A DNA stretch of 64,000 nucleotides. Source: Heligmosomoides polygyrus polygyrus. Taxonomy: Eukaryota; Nematoda; Chromadorea; Rhabditida; Heligmosomidae. Of this stretch, positions 1 through 12,500 are shown in pieces. The notes under the pieces are model-generated. The model saw only the letters and a program-made list of their open reading frames with translations, was not told where the DNA came from and did not search any database. The stretch lies in NCBI GenBank assembly GCA_947396885.1, contig OX377205.1, positions 78,216,969 through 78,280,968 of the forward strand. The letters run 5' to 3'. The position numbers were made by a program, and so were the translations under genes. Each line of letters begins with the position of its first letter. Positions within the stretch are counted from its first letter, which is position 1.

Positions 1-283
1 ATAGCTGGGGACTACTCTTAAACGACTTCTGAATGAATGAGCTGGATATGTTCAGTACTGAAGTACATTAAACTTACTCATTCTTCTGAAATAAATTGTA
101 CTAATGAAATCAAAATAAGTAACACAGAAAACATGAGTGAATATAACATTTGTGGGCCAGGTCGGGGTTTGCAAATGATTCGAACGTGAAGTACATTGTC
201 TTGCCTGCATTTAAAACCTAGATTACTTGTGTAGTGGCCTGTGTTTATTCTAATTCAATGATGTTATCTGTTTTAGGTGCTTG

Positions 284-352
284 AGGATGATCCGTTCTCG
301 GTGCAAAATTAGTAAGGGTTTACCTTACTAATTTGCACTGAGAATGGTCCTT
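284..352. repeat. Short hairpin (MITE-like)
   Basis: Two arms of about 30 nt face each other around a 5-nt loop. The left arm runs from GATGATCCGTTCTC into TTAGTAAGG and the right arm is its near-perfect reverse complement. No coding capacity. It could be a remnant of a miniature inverted-repeat element. Confidence 0.6.
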
Positions 353-407
353 TTTGTTTACCTCTCCTGACTAGTAATTCAGAAACTACCTCTATGTGGA
401 CAACCAG

Positions 408-572
408 GGGCCGGATTCATGAACGACTTACCAACTTTAACGGAGAATTGTAAGCGAAAACCTCAGATAACGCGGCTTATCAAGCAACATGGTGAGCGAT
501 AAGCTGCGTTATCTGAGCTTTTCGCTTACAATTCTCCGTTAAAGTTACGTAAGTCGTTGGTGAATCCGGCCC
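408..572. repeat. Near-perfect hairpin element, ~165 bp
   Basis: The left arm begins GGGCCGGATTCA at 408 and the right arm ends with its complement TGAATCCGGCCC at 572. The arms are about 75 nt with few mismatches and a very short loop, so the whole element folds into one hairpin. There is no ORF. This is typical of a miniature inverted-repeat transposable element; the family is not identified. Confidence 0.75.
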
Positions 573-884
573 AATTTTGGCGGATTTTACCTACTTCTTC
601 ATGTTGTTGTCGATTTATTGTGCTTCTTGTTTCATTATCTCGGGAAATCTTTTAAGAGCGCACATCATCAACTAGGATAGCGCCTACAAATGCTTTGAAA
701 AGAGCTGTGCAAATGTTTTCCTCTCATTGAGTGGTAGGACCTCTGCTTTGCCACGGGTGTGGTATGCCCTCCCGTATGAACGCGGTTCCTTTTGTGTCCG
801 ACCACTAGATAGCTTTAGAGATGCGATTGCAGGTAATTCTTTTCAATTCTATAGTACATCGACAGTGGAATAGTATGTTGTTGT

Positions 885-1096
885 GGTGCAAAGCGGCTCG
901 GAGGGTGTCACTTTACACTCAGTAGTTATTCACCTTCGTAAGAAGGCACATGATTGCTCATTTACTGAGGAAGTAGCCTAGCACAGTTCACCACTGGGAT
1001 AGATTACACCGTGCCGTGTATTTTTTTTTAAAGTTAGTGCAACAGAAAATGTTTTAGCTGCCTCATATGGTGATCCCCTCCGAGCCGCTTTGCGCC
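885..1096. repeat. Spaced inverted repeat
   Basis: An arm at about 885-910 (GCAAAGCGGCTCGGAGGG) is matched in inverted orientation at about 1068-1096, with about 160 nt of unrelated sequence between. It may be a small hairpin element interrupted by an insertion. Boundaries are approximate. Confidence 0.45.
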
Positions 1097-1291
1097 GTTG
1101 TCGTTTTACTCTTCGGTCTAGATGCAGTGTTTCGCCTGGACTTTTATGTGGATGTCTCAGATCTACATAATGGCGAAAGACTCCACAAACTTTTTTAACA
1201 GAGCGGTTTACCATTCTTTTCTTGAATATGTTTTATTTTGTTTTGATTTGTCGGTGGGACCTTAATCTGAAAGTTTCTATTATATTAGTAA

Positions 1292-1371
1292 CGAAAGTTG
1301 TATACTGTCACAACGATGTTTTGTTGCGATCAAAACTTCTAGCGCCAGGCGGGACTCGAAAGTTGTATACT
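1292..1371 (-). mobile_element. 50-bp SINE fragment with 15-bp target-site duplication
   Basis: The 15-mer CGAAAGTTGTATACT occurs at 1292-1306 and again at 1357-1371. The 50 bp between them match part of the SINE-like element at 55708-55869, sharing CTAGCGCCAGGCGGGACT and the flanking A/T-rich part. On the - strand the fragment starts within the box-B-like segment and runs toward the 3' end. It therefore looks like a severely 5'-truncated retroposed copy with its target duplication intact. Confidence 0.6.
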
Positions 1372-3035
1372 TAAGATCAGGGTCATGGTATGTCGCGATG
1401 GTGTGAGGAGATGGGAATAGACCAGTAACCTTGAGAACACCCCCGAGACATAGTACCTTATCGACTGATGACCTATTAGAAAACGGTGGCCATTGTGGCG
1501 GTTGATCACATCAAATTATTATCTCTGCTCTAATTATAACCGCATTGCTTGGAGACCTCGTTTCGCACTTGGGCGGTGTAATCAATGATCTGACCCGTGT
1601 TATACATATTCAAGGTTGGTTTTTGGCTGGAAGTCAGTTCTGGTTTGGTTGGTTGATGTCAGCAGCATGGAGATTACTCATCTGCATAGCCTTTACCTAA
1701 ATTAATTTTTTTCTTTAGGCCACTTACACCGAACACTTACAGATGAATAAACCAAAGAGGTAATTTCACGCCCAGGCTGACCTGTTCATTCATACATTCT
1801 GGAGGATAGCCAGTCTCAGGGGAGATAACTTGGATAGATCTATATAATTTTACAGTCTATTTTTTGTTTGCTTATTGTTTTTATTGTTATAAACACGATT
1901 GGGGGTAGTCGCTAGAAGATGCCGAGGTTGTTTGAGCTACGAATAAGTGTTCGGTTGGTGTCGTGCCTAGATCAGCGTGGTTTTCTGTTCACCCGGCTTG
2001 ATGGACTGCTATCATCTGGAAAGGATTAAGTGTGCTTTGTCTTCTCACGTTTCCACTCTGCTCTATGGGTTGTTCAGAATTTTCTTTGCTGTATCGCTGG
2101 AAGCGTGAGCGCGTCTCAAAGCAACTGATTGCCCGCTTGTGTTAGTGCCTAGAGCGACTGCTGTAGTTGCGATCAGAACACTTGCGCCGGACTGGACATG
2201 CACCCGCACCGGCGCAAATAGGGTGCGCGGGTAGGGTGGGTCACCAAAGTATGGCGCGGCGGAACGGAGTGGCGTGTAGCTACATACAGCGAATGTAAAT
2301 ACAGCCTTATCTCTTCGTTCCGGTTGTAGATCCGCATCTTATGCGCTTCCTAATTGGACAAGGGAGGGAACGCCAGGATGTAGGCACTGTAGGTCACTTG
2401 AGCAACACCCTGGACTCCCTTCCCCTGCCTAAATCTGTGCTCTCCTCCACGTCAGCGGCTGAGCAGCGCTACAGCAGTGTTTGTTTTCTTTACTATCAAT
2501 ATGCCTTGTCTCGTTTTTTCGTGTTGGAGACACTTTTTATAAAGTGACCCCCGGATCCTGTTTGCGCCCCCGCGCTCTCTAATTTTCCGAGCAGGATAGT
2601 TGGACCAAACCTTTCTTGTTATTTTATGTACTTCATTTTATTTTCTGTTTTCACTACGGTGTTGATTCATCGGTTCCTCGTGTTGAAGTGTAATATCTAC
2701 ACCCACCGTTGATATTTTAATGAGTCGTTGTAGCTACATTCATCTTTATTGTTATCCGTCTTTTCTAGGCATGAGTTCGTCTTCAAGCATTATGGGTAGT
2801 TTGACCGTGGGGATGTCGATTCTCTTGTTCCCCGTTGAGGAGTAACTCCGTTATGGTCGAATGGTAGAGACCTTCAAAGACGTATGCCCTCATATCCTCG
2901 TATAAGAACGAGCTCCACATCCTCGGCAGCCAACACCCACGTGTTCTGTAGCTCTCTGTATCGACGTGTGTAGCCGCACGTGCAGTTTCTGAATGTTTCC
3001 CTTGTTATTTATTGTTGCATTTTTGGAGCTTGGCA

Positions 3036-3311
3036 GGAGGTGACGGCTGTCGCTTCCACCCAATTCTAGGTTCCTCTGGTTAGGATTTCTTGCCAGCGCA
3101 GCCAAACCTTCCAACACTAGATATTAGTGAGTTGGTACCAGACTTGTCTGGGATGGATAAAACGCTTGCTTAGGTCCATCGGCCGCCTATTGTAAGTCAT
3201 TGTATAGGCGAAATACGCGGTCAGATTACCTCCACGACATCCCGTGGAAGTACAATACGTGGCGCATCCCAAGAGGGATTGATTAACGCCAACCTTTATC
3301 CTTTTTCTATC
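3036..3311 (+). mobile_element. SINE-A copy (tRNA-derived, TTTATCC tail)
   Basis: A diverged + strand copy of the family that recurs through this window. It has the GGAGGTGACGGCTG head, the TTGGTACCAGAC block, the CATTGTATAGGC block, the GTGGCGCATCCC block and a CTTTATCC-rich end. It ends about 150 bp upstream of the UPF1 leader acceptor, so it sits in the likely promoter or outron. Confidence 0.75.
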
Positions 3312-3454
3312 GCATCCATCTGGTTGAACTTGCGCCCTCCTTTCATAATTAGAAGTTTACAAAGATTGCTCACATATCATTGTCTCTCCCTCTGATGTAT
3401 ACGACCGTCGCACAAGCCGTCAGGTGTTGCAAAGCATCATTCAAGTACAATCTC

Positions 3455-3502
3455 CCTTTTCAGGCAGAATTGCGGTCTCAAAGTTATTCCTAGTCATTTC
3501 GT
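3455..3502 (+). promoter_or_regulatory. Probable spliced-leader acceptor and short 5' UTR of UPF1
   Basis: A pyrimidine-rich run ending TCCCTTTTCAG at 3463 matches the nematode 3' splice-site consensus and lies 39 nt before the UPF1 ATG, with no upstream exon in view. This fits trans-splicing of a leader to give a short 5' UTR. Which leader is used cannot be told from sequence. Confidence 0.65.
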
Positions 3503-6500
3503 ATGGACTTTGATGACGTGTATGGGGGTGGAGTTGGCGAAACACTAACGTTTGTGGAGACTGTGGATGACGACGTACTACACGGAGGAACACAGGACTC
3601 GACGTTCGCCTTCGACCACCACTTTTCAATACCGACACAAAGCTCTCAGGTAGCCTTGCACGTTTTCTTTTTCTCCCCTTATTTTCTTTGCATGTCGAAG
3701 GAGGGGGTACTATCGCAGTCTACCCGAACGCCCTTTATCTTTTCAATACCATGCATCTGTAGCGGTATGCAACTCCAGGAGTGAGATCTGCAATCTTCTG
3801 CTGAGCCAAATCAGCCTATAATCTTTTTTCCAGGGTTGCCTTGCTCATCCTTCTTTGTTTCGTGGTGGTAAAGTCACAGCGCACCTGGATTAAATGCTAT
3901 AGCACCGTGAGCAGCGTTTTGCGTTACTTTTCATTCACAAGTGTTTCAGATAACTCATGGAAATTTATCAGCTGGTGTCGATAATAATGCAGACTTAACA
4001 TTCCATGATGTTGAGGATGACGAACAGCCTCAAATAGAGAAACTTCCCGAACATTCATGCAGGTACGGAGTTGACATTATTTTCTTCTGTATAATTTGAG
4101 TGATTGAAAACGCCTTAAGGCGCTCCTCAAGACTAGAATAGTTTTCTTTTCCACAAGCTATAGACCATTATGAAGCTGAGCGGAGTTCAGAAAAGCGAAT
4201 CTTGCGCCTATGTTATACTTCGGCGACGCGTCGGGGACGCTGTGTTGCGCGGGCTGCTACGCACTGCGGGGCCGACGTCGCCGAAGTATCACATATGCCT
4301 TGGATGGGGTTCAAGTCTTCATCTTATCGTTAGTGCCTTTTTGGATCTATTACACTAGGAAGCTGTCGGTCTCCTCCATTGAGTTGTTATTATACAGGTA
4401 TTTCCCAAAAGAGGAATTCAATGTTTGATGGATCATGACATTGCTACCAGTGGAGCCGTTAAGGCAGTTTTAAACTCACTTCAAAACGCAAAAAAGAATT
4501 CGAGGATTTTTCGTGACGTTCTGCATTACTAAATCTACATTGTAACCAAGCATCGTACTCGTGCAGTGCTAGAAGGAAGTGGGAAAGAGTGCGGTTGGTG
4601 TCATCGTTGCAATCTTTCCCGTTATGGAGTGATTTTTGAATTCCGTCAGGACCTTCCTGTTTTGTTCATATCGCTTCCTCATTGTGAGATGTAGCCTGAA
4701 CACAAAAGGATGAAGGATACAATTTGGAGCTAATCAATCTCTTTTGAGGTGCGCCACGCATTCTACTTCTACGGGATGTCGTGGAGGTGATTTGAGTGCG
4801 TATTTGGCCAATACAATGACTTGCGTGGTGACCAAGCGATGAACAAGTCAGCGCTTTATCCTTCCAAGACGACTGTGGTACCAATTTACCGATCCCGGAG
4901 AGATACCTTTGTTGACCTGGGCGGAAACACGAACCTGGACCATCATTCCCGGTATTGAGTTTGGTTTAGTATTTCATCTCGATTGACGCGGTACGAGTAT
5001 GTAAAGCAGCATCAACGTCAGTCTCAGTTTGGGTGATAGTTGTACTCTATCAATATTTTTTGTGTTCGGTAAATTGAAAAATATTTTGCACTGCCACAGT
5101 GAGACACCTTTGATGCTTTCGACAAGATTAGCTGATTGTACACGAATCGTGCTAGTCGGGCTTAGTCCCCAACCGCCCTCGGAAGCGAGGTTTCAATGTC
5201 TCCTCAGGGTCCGCGACTTAGTAATGTAGTTGTCTGAGCAGAGGCTTTGGTTTTGTATCGATTTGGAGGTAATTCAATACGTAAGCGCGTTAAAGCCTCC
5301 TCTATAGTGTATAAAATTAGAATGTGTGGATCTCCCCAAAGGATTCGATCACAGATCTTAGCCCATGGTGAGACGCTATTTCCTTATAGTTTGTTAGTGT
5401 TAAGGAGAATATTTTCAGATATTGTGGCATCTACGAGTCAAGTTGTGTTGCAATGTGTACAGTGTGTAACAGGTGGTTTTGTAATGGAAAAGGAAGCACG
5501 TCCGGCTCTCATTTGATCACTCATCTTGTGCGCTCGCAGCATAAAGAAGTAAGTGGAACTCGCGTGATTGAAATTTTAATGCTTTCTCGGAAACATGGTC
5601 CTAATTCCTCAAAAAATTATTGAGCCATGTTCAAACCATTGTCCCTAGCGGTTTGCGAGATAGCTTCCTTTTTAAATCTCCGGTCTGGAAAAGAGCTTTT
5701 CTTATTGGTTGTGAACGGCTGGTGCATTCAGCCTCCCATATAGGCCACATTAACGAGTGGAGCCGGTTTAAACGTTAGTAGAGAAGTGTGCAAGTCCCAT
5801 GAAAGAATGTTGCCTGTTAGTCCTTTCTAGCGTGGGATTTGTCCAGAAAGTCTCGTTCTCAGGGAATAGGGAAGTTCTGTGAAAAACTCTGGGTTGTTCT
5901 CTAAGCATTGGTCTTGTTGTTTAATCCTTGCTTCGTTATCCTTCTCCATCATTTCATTAAGGTATGCCTCCATCGCGAGTCACCACTAGGTGAAACACAG
6001 CTGGAATGCTACCAGTGCGCGTCTCGAAATGTGTTCATGCTCGGATTCATTCCGGCCAAGGCTGATTCGCTTGTGGTGAGCTATTGTTGTGATTGTTGTC
6101 GATCTTTTATGGGCTCCATCATATAGAGTTATTCATAGGTTATTCTATGCCGACATCCGTGCGCTCAAATTGCATCCCAGAAGGATCCGAATTGGCAGGG
6201 TGAAGAATGGAAGCCATTAATAAATGAGAGACAGGTGGGACTCGTTTTTTGAGTGTTTAGATGGAGATCGTGCCATAATTTTTGTCCTTTTTCTTACAAG
6301 AGTTGATGATTGACTGTTGTTCACACCTCACCGGTTGGGAGTTCACTCTTTTCATATGCCCACCGAAGTACGGTTATGGATTCCATAGTTGTTTTGTTTT
6401 TATTCAGGTGTATGTACCACAAATACGTTTTCTTACGAAGAAAGTTCCTTGGATGCGCTTATGCTCTCTGGTACAAGACGTTACCTCTCCTGTGCGATTA

Positions 6501-9500
6501 GATTCAACGCTATAGCTCCGACATCGTGGTCTAGCGCAAAAGTTCTGCATGAAAGTTCTATATGATTTGCTCTAGGCTTGGGCAGAGTGAAAAACAAAAG
6601 CATTGTTTTCTGAGATGGTGTCACATTGACGTCACTCAGAAAGCTAGCCAGTATAGGTGCGACACTAGTTCGAAAGGGCAGTATCTTGTTTTGCCCCTCC
6701 GTCGCGTGCCCTAAATCTGCTTATAAGCAGTGTGGCTGTTTCATCTCAGACAAAAGTCGGGTAGTGACCGAGCATGGAAGGATTTGGAACAGATTTATTG
6801 CTCGCTTTGAAGCCTATCGTGTCTCAGACACTAACCAGGGAATGCCGTCAGCTTCCCATGGAACTTCGGATTGAGACCTATATCACGTGAAAGAGCTCGA
6901 GACGCTGATCACAGATATGTAGACCAAATTTGCTAAATGGATCTCCTAAGTGAGTTATGGCCGGTGGAAGCCGCGATGTCTTCCACGTGTTAGGCGCGCT
7001 CAATGAGCGTTGGGCGCAGTATTGCGCGGAAATCAGCGGTTCGGCTATCAACGCCGTCAGCAGCGGCGGCGTTGATAGCCGAACCGCTGATTTCCGCGCA
7101 ATACTGCGCCCAACGCTGATTGAGCGCGCCTAACACATGGAAGACATCGCGGCTTCCGCCGGCCATAACTCGCTTAGGAGATCCATTTAGCAAATTTGAT
7201 CTACATATCTGTGGTCAGCGTCTGGAGCTCTTTCACGTGATATAGGTCTCAATCCGAAGTTCCATGGGAAGCTGACGGCATTCCCTGGTAAGTTGGTTAG
7301 TAAGCAACCATGAATGGGTTTGGAACCGAGCACGGAAGACGGCCAAGCCCCCGCTGTGCAATAGAAATACGTGCTGGGGGGGGGGGGGGGGGGGTGGCGA
7401 TCTTTGTGGCGATCGTGCTCGGTTCCAAACTCTTTCATGGGCGATTACTAACCAACTTAGTGTGTGAGCCACGACAAAGTTTAAACCAAGCAGTAACTCT
7501 GTTCCAAATCCTTCCATGCTCGGTCACTGCCCGACTTTTATCTGGTGTAGTGTACTTTTATCTTTATTTGATATTACCTTTATTTGATATTACTTGGTGT
7601 AGCCAAAAACTGGATTCATGGTGCATTGACAACATACAGAAACCCCACGAGATTGTGAGTGGACCACTTTGTAGCAAATCCGCATAGTCCAGGACATTAC
7701 TGTTAAAACGTACTTCATCAAATTTAAGCTGTTGAAGGGTTTCGCCGCTTATGAGAAATCGCAAGTGCACCAAATAGGCTAGTCATTGCCTCTTTTCTTT
7801 CTCTCTTAGTAGTCAAATTTTAGCTGTTGTCGTGGATAGTGAACATTCCATCGGAGCAGGCTCAGCTCAGGGCAAGGCATATTACGTGAGTCGTCAGTAC
7901 CTTGCTACAGTACTTACCAAAAATAGTGCAATTTTCAAATCCTCCCTTCTCTAGAGCTGCTCAAGCTAGTCGTCTGGAAGACCTGTGGAAAGAGCATCCC
8001 AAGGCAACAGTGGAAGACTTGGATCGGCCAGGTGTTGACACAGAACCGGAGAGTGTACTGCTGAGGTGAGCTAGTTTATCAGAGGGTGGTCATTTTTAAC
8101 TCACTGTGCCATTGTAATAGGCATTGATAGTTAATGCGAGTGTACAGATACGAAGATGCGTTCCACTACCGCCGTATCTTTGCTCCATTGGTTCGCGAGG
8201 AAGCCGAGTTCGATAGAAAGACGAAGGAGTCGCAGACGCAGAACGTCGGCCATGTCCGTTGGGATCAAGGGCTCAATAAGAAGCACCTCGCGTTTTTCCA
8301 CCTGCCGAAGTTCATGGAAGGAAGTGAGTTGTCTTGGTATTTGGCGTTGTGCTGAAGGGCTTTGACTTGCTCTCATGACCGCTCCAAAAGAACGCCTGTT
8401 GCAGGCATGAAATTGATGATTGGGGACGAACTGCGGTTGAAGCACAGTCAAACAATCGAGGGAGAATGGGAGTGCCTTGGGCAGGTGTTCAAGATCCCAG
8501 ACAGTGAGTTATTTTAATTGCTTGCTGTTTATCTGGAGGAGTGGGCCACAGCTGGGATCTGCTTCCTGTGACTCTTGTGACGGTATAGCACATACGTTGC
8601 TTATTTATTGTTGCTACATTCTAAGCATTCTGATAGCTAGGATCACAGTTGCAGTTCATTGAGCTATTTTCACCGCTCTTACAGCGGATTTTTTATTTAC
8701 TAAAGCAGACATCTAGTCATTATTGTAGCCCACAAGTACTATTACTATAATTTGTTTATTTATTTATTTTGTGCACTACATTGCGTGCTCCACAAAATGC
8801 AAAAATGCGGGGAAATATAGGGGAGAAGAAGAAGGAAGAAAATAAAAAACGAAAAATAAAACTGTGAAGGCTATGAAAACAGACCAGATACAGCGCGTTG
8901 GAAGAAGCCCTCAAAAGTGAGGATAGGGAAAACAGCAGAGGTTTGTTGTCGTAGTGGTTGCTTATAGGGCGGGCTATTAAGAAAAGTTGTATCCGTACCA
9001 GTTGGTCGTGGTACACTAATACCTTCATGTATATATGTCTAATATAATAATATATTATAATATACGTATAGACTATGTGTGGACTATGGGCGACCACTAA
9101 GGACTTGGTTACTCTCACATTTTGATGCGCTTCATCTTTTACACTTCCATCATATACTAGGGTTTTTGAAACACTCGCATCCTGTAATGTTCATGCGCTT
9201 CATGTTTGTTACATATAACGTTTGGAGGCATCTTTCGTTTAGAAAAAACGAGGCACAAAACGAGTCAAGGTTGAGACTCCTACGTATTCGTAGATGTTCT
9301 TTATATAAAACCTGTACAACTGTAGCATGTTGTAATATGTTTCGGAAGGGAAACAAAAGGATAAAGGACGGCGTTATTCACTCCCCTTTGGGATGCATTC
9401 CCACGCATTCTACTTCTACGGGATGTCTTGGAGGCCATTTGAATGCGTATTTGGCCATACAATGACTTGCGGTGGCCAGCGATGAACAAGTCAGCGCTTT

Positions 9501-12500
9501 ATCCATCCCATATAAGTCTGGTACCAATTCACCGAGAGAGATGGCAGGCTTGGTTAGCCTGGGCGGAAAATCCGAACCAGGACCCTGGTACCGGGTGCAG
9601 GCGACAGTCGGCGCCTCCTACGACTGCGCTACACACACCCCGAAAGGGAAATAACAAGTAAAAATTCGTGACAAGGTGTACTTCCTTATGCATGTAGTTC
9701 AAAAAACGGTGCTGTTCAAGACATGTCTGCAGGCATGCACAGGTGAACCTGGCGAAAGGAAAAAATAGGATACAACTACCTTTCTGAGTTTGCTAGCTGC
9801 GGTTTCGTGTTGGAATTTTGTTCATAATCCCAATGAAGAAGTTTTCTAAATCTCTAGAGTTTATCTAGTTAGAGGGTTGATCTAGTAGGGACATTATGAG
9901 TCTGCTTAGTTCATTCCGTCGTTTTTTCTTGTACAGTGCTCAGGCGCGACTTGGAATGCTTAGGGTACTGGGAGATTGCACGTTTTGGTGTCGATTGAAG
10001 GGACATTTTGTCCGTGGAACACAAACCTAAAGTTAGAAAAACTGTGTTGGATATGATGTCAGTATGTTGACAATACCATTGATCAAGACGTTAATGTTTG
10101 GGTTGAAGGGCTAACTTTGCTACAAAATCACTGTTCGATGATGCTGCTGTTGTTAAGATCACAGCGATGAGATCGGAATAGAAATGCGAGCTGCTGCTTC
10201 GGACAAAATGCCAACGGATCCACGCATCAATTTTACTTGTGAGGTTAGTTATTGTTTCAGTATGTTCTCTATTTCTGATGAGTATTTCTAGTCACCACAG
10301 ATTTTAGGCGGTGTGGAACTCTACATCGTTTGATCGTATGTATCAAGCGCTGAATACACTGGAGAAGGACCCACACTGTGTGTCGCAGTACATCTTCCAC
10401 AAGTTGATGGGACATGACATCGACGAGATTCTCTTCAAGGTTTTTGCTTTTTTGTGAAAACTTTGTTAAGCGCGGTAATCGATATTCTAAGCCTTTTGCA
10501 TATTCGTGGAAGTTTTGAGTAGTGTGAATACATTTCAGAGAGGGGAAGGAAGGCTGTTGAATCGCTATAACATGTATTGCTTGCAGGTTCAACAACCGAA
10601 GCGTTTGTCCGCTCCTGGGCTGCCTGAACTGAATCACAGTCAGATGCATGCTGTAAAAACGGTGCTTATGAGACCGTTGAGTCTCATTCAGGGACCACCT
10701 GGGACGGGAAAGGTACATGAATACCTATGCTCTTCTTCATGTACTCTTTTTAAGGTCTGCTTTGAGTTTCATTAGGTGTGAAAATCATTTTTAGACAGTG
10801 ACGTCAGCCACTATTGTCTACCATCTCGTGCAACAGACACAAGGGCAAGTCCTGGTTTGTTCTCCGTCCAATATCGCCGTGGATCAGCTAGCTGAGAAGA
10901 TCCATCGTACGGGCTTAAAGGTTTGCTGTTCGCGTTTAGGATGCTTAGACGTGGAAGCTTTGAAAATGTCTCATTTAGGTAGTTCGACTTTATGCGAAGT
11001 CGAGAGAAGCTCTGGATACATATGTTGAGTTCCTGGCTTTGCATGCGCAGCTAAGAGCGCTGAAGGAGTCTGCTGAGCTGCAAAAATTGCAGCAGTTGAA
11101 GGTCAGGTCGCTGTTTTTACTCTTCCTCAAAATTCCTTCTGAAAAAAGTGAGTTCAGGAAGAGATAGGAGAGTTGTCGGCTGCGGATCAGGAACGTTACA
11201 TCAATTTGAAGAAGATGAGTGAGCACAAACTGCTTGCTGCTGCAGACGTAATCTGTTGTACTTGCTCATCAGCTGCGGACGCCCGCTTGTCGAGAATAAA
11301 GATCAAGTAAGTTGGATTCACGGATTTCGTGCTCCACAAATACGCGTACACACTTAATCGCTTTACATTGAGTCCCATAGCATTGTTAATGTTGAAACTC
11401 ATGCTTATTATTTTTGCATAAAACCAGATTGGCAGGAGCAGCGTGAACAATTTGGAAACTTCAGTTCATTCGACTTCATATATCGGCAAAATTTTGATGC
11501 TTTTTCAGTTGTCATGCTGAAACAATTTGAAGATTTGAGTTTTAAGGGGAAGGTAAGATGGTTCTGTTAGCTCTCTCTTGCACGAGTATCGTCACGAGAA
11601 TAAATCTTGAAGAATACACACAGCATTGTGATAATGGCATGAAGTTCCAACTTCTGCACAAGACAAACGTAAAAAAAATTGAGGCGAGGCACCTGCGAAG
11701 AAAGCAGTATTTTTCATCGAATCTATAATTTTTCATAAACAAATTTAACTTTAGTGATACTGTTATCGTCAGCTATCCCCTGAAGTCTGTGAGGAAATTT
11801 GAAGATCATTTAAAATGGGCTTATTTACTGCTGAAAAAAAACATCCTTTCTTTCATTACATGATAGCTCTTGAGGAATGGTGGGTAAACTGTGAAGACTA
11901 GAAGCATAATTAATATTTATTCATAACGTCAACTAGCACAAAAATTGAATCAGCGCAGGAAGCCATGAACTTTCCCGGGAACGTTCTTGAATGCGCCACT
12001 GGTGTTAGCGCTGCCTGAGAAGGAGAAAGCGCTGTTTTCTCTATAGGATGAACTTCTCAACTCGTATAAGTCAAACGCGCATTAGAATTATCTATGCGGT
12101 ATCTGTAGAAGTAGTGTCCGACACGTGCTACGAACGAATTGTTTACCTTCCTTATTTTCCATTTTTTGTAACGAGGGTGGCAAGTGGAAGTGTTTATTTT
12201 AGGCCAAATGTGGACCGGGATTGATTAATCCTTGCGTTTATCCTTCGCCGTTTGCAATTTGCGTTTCAATTCGGTATGCTTACCTGATGTCTGTTTCGTA
12301 GATGTGTGCTGGTTGACGAATCAACCCAAGCCACTGAGCCGGAAGTGCTCGTCTCGATTGTGCGGGGTGTTCGACAGCTCATATTGGTCGGAGATCACTG
12401 TCAATTGGGCCCGGTTATACTTTGTAAGAAGGTATGTCCAGCAATCCCAATCTTCCATGAAGTTCTAGCGGCCGGTTCTCAACTTGATTCCTTTCCAGGC

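Larger units (their letters stand above)
1..3463. other. Upstream region of UPF1, no gene recognised
   Basis: No ORF here resembles a known protein and none shows a believable exon structure; the longest open frames are under 80 codons. What can be seen is repeat material: small hairpins near 0.3, 0.5 and 0.9-1.1 kb, a 50-bp insertion bounded by a direct repeat at 1.3 kb, and a SINE-like copy at 3036-3311. The UPF1 promoter must lie in or upstream of this stretch, because transcription starts of trans-spliced genes are removed with the outron. I see no recognisable promoter motif. Confidence 0.6.

Noticed and set aside
4396..4428. ACAG-preceded segment considered as UPF1 exon 3
   Set aside because: It lacks the conserved zinc-domain cysteines and stops after nine codons; the segment at 5419 matches perfectly instead.
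8756..9118. 120-codon - strand frame in UPF1 intron 9
   Set aside because: Low-complexity Tyr/Ile/Phe/Ser composition from AT-rich DNA; no homology recognised.
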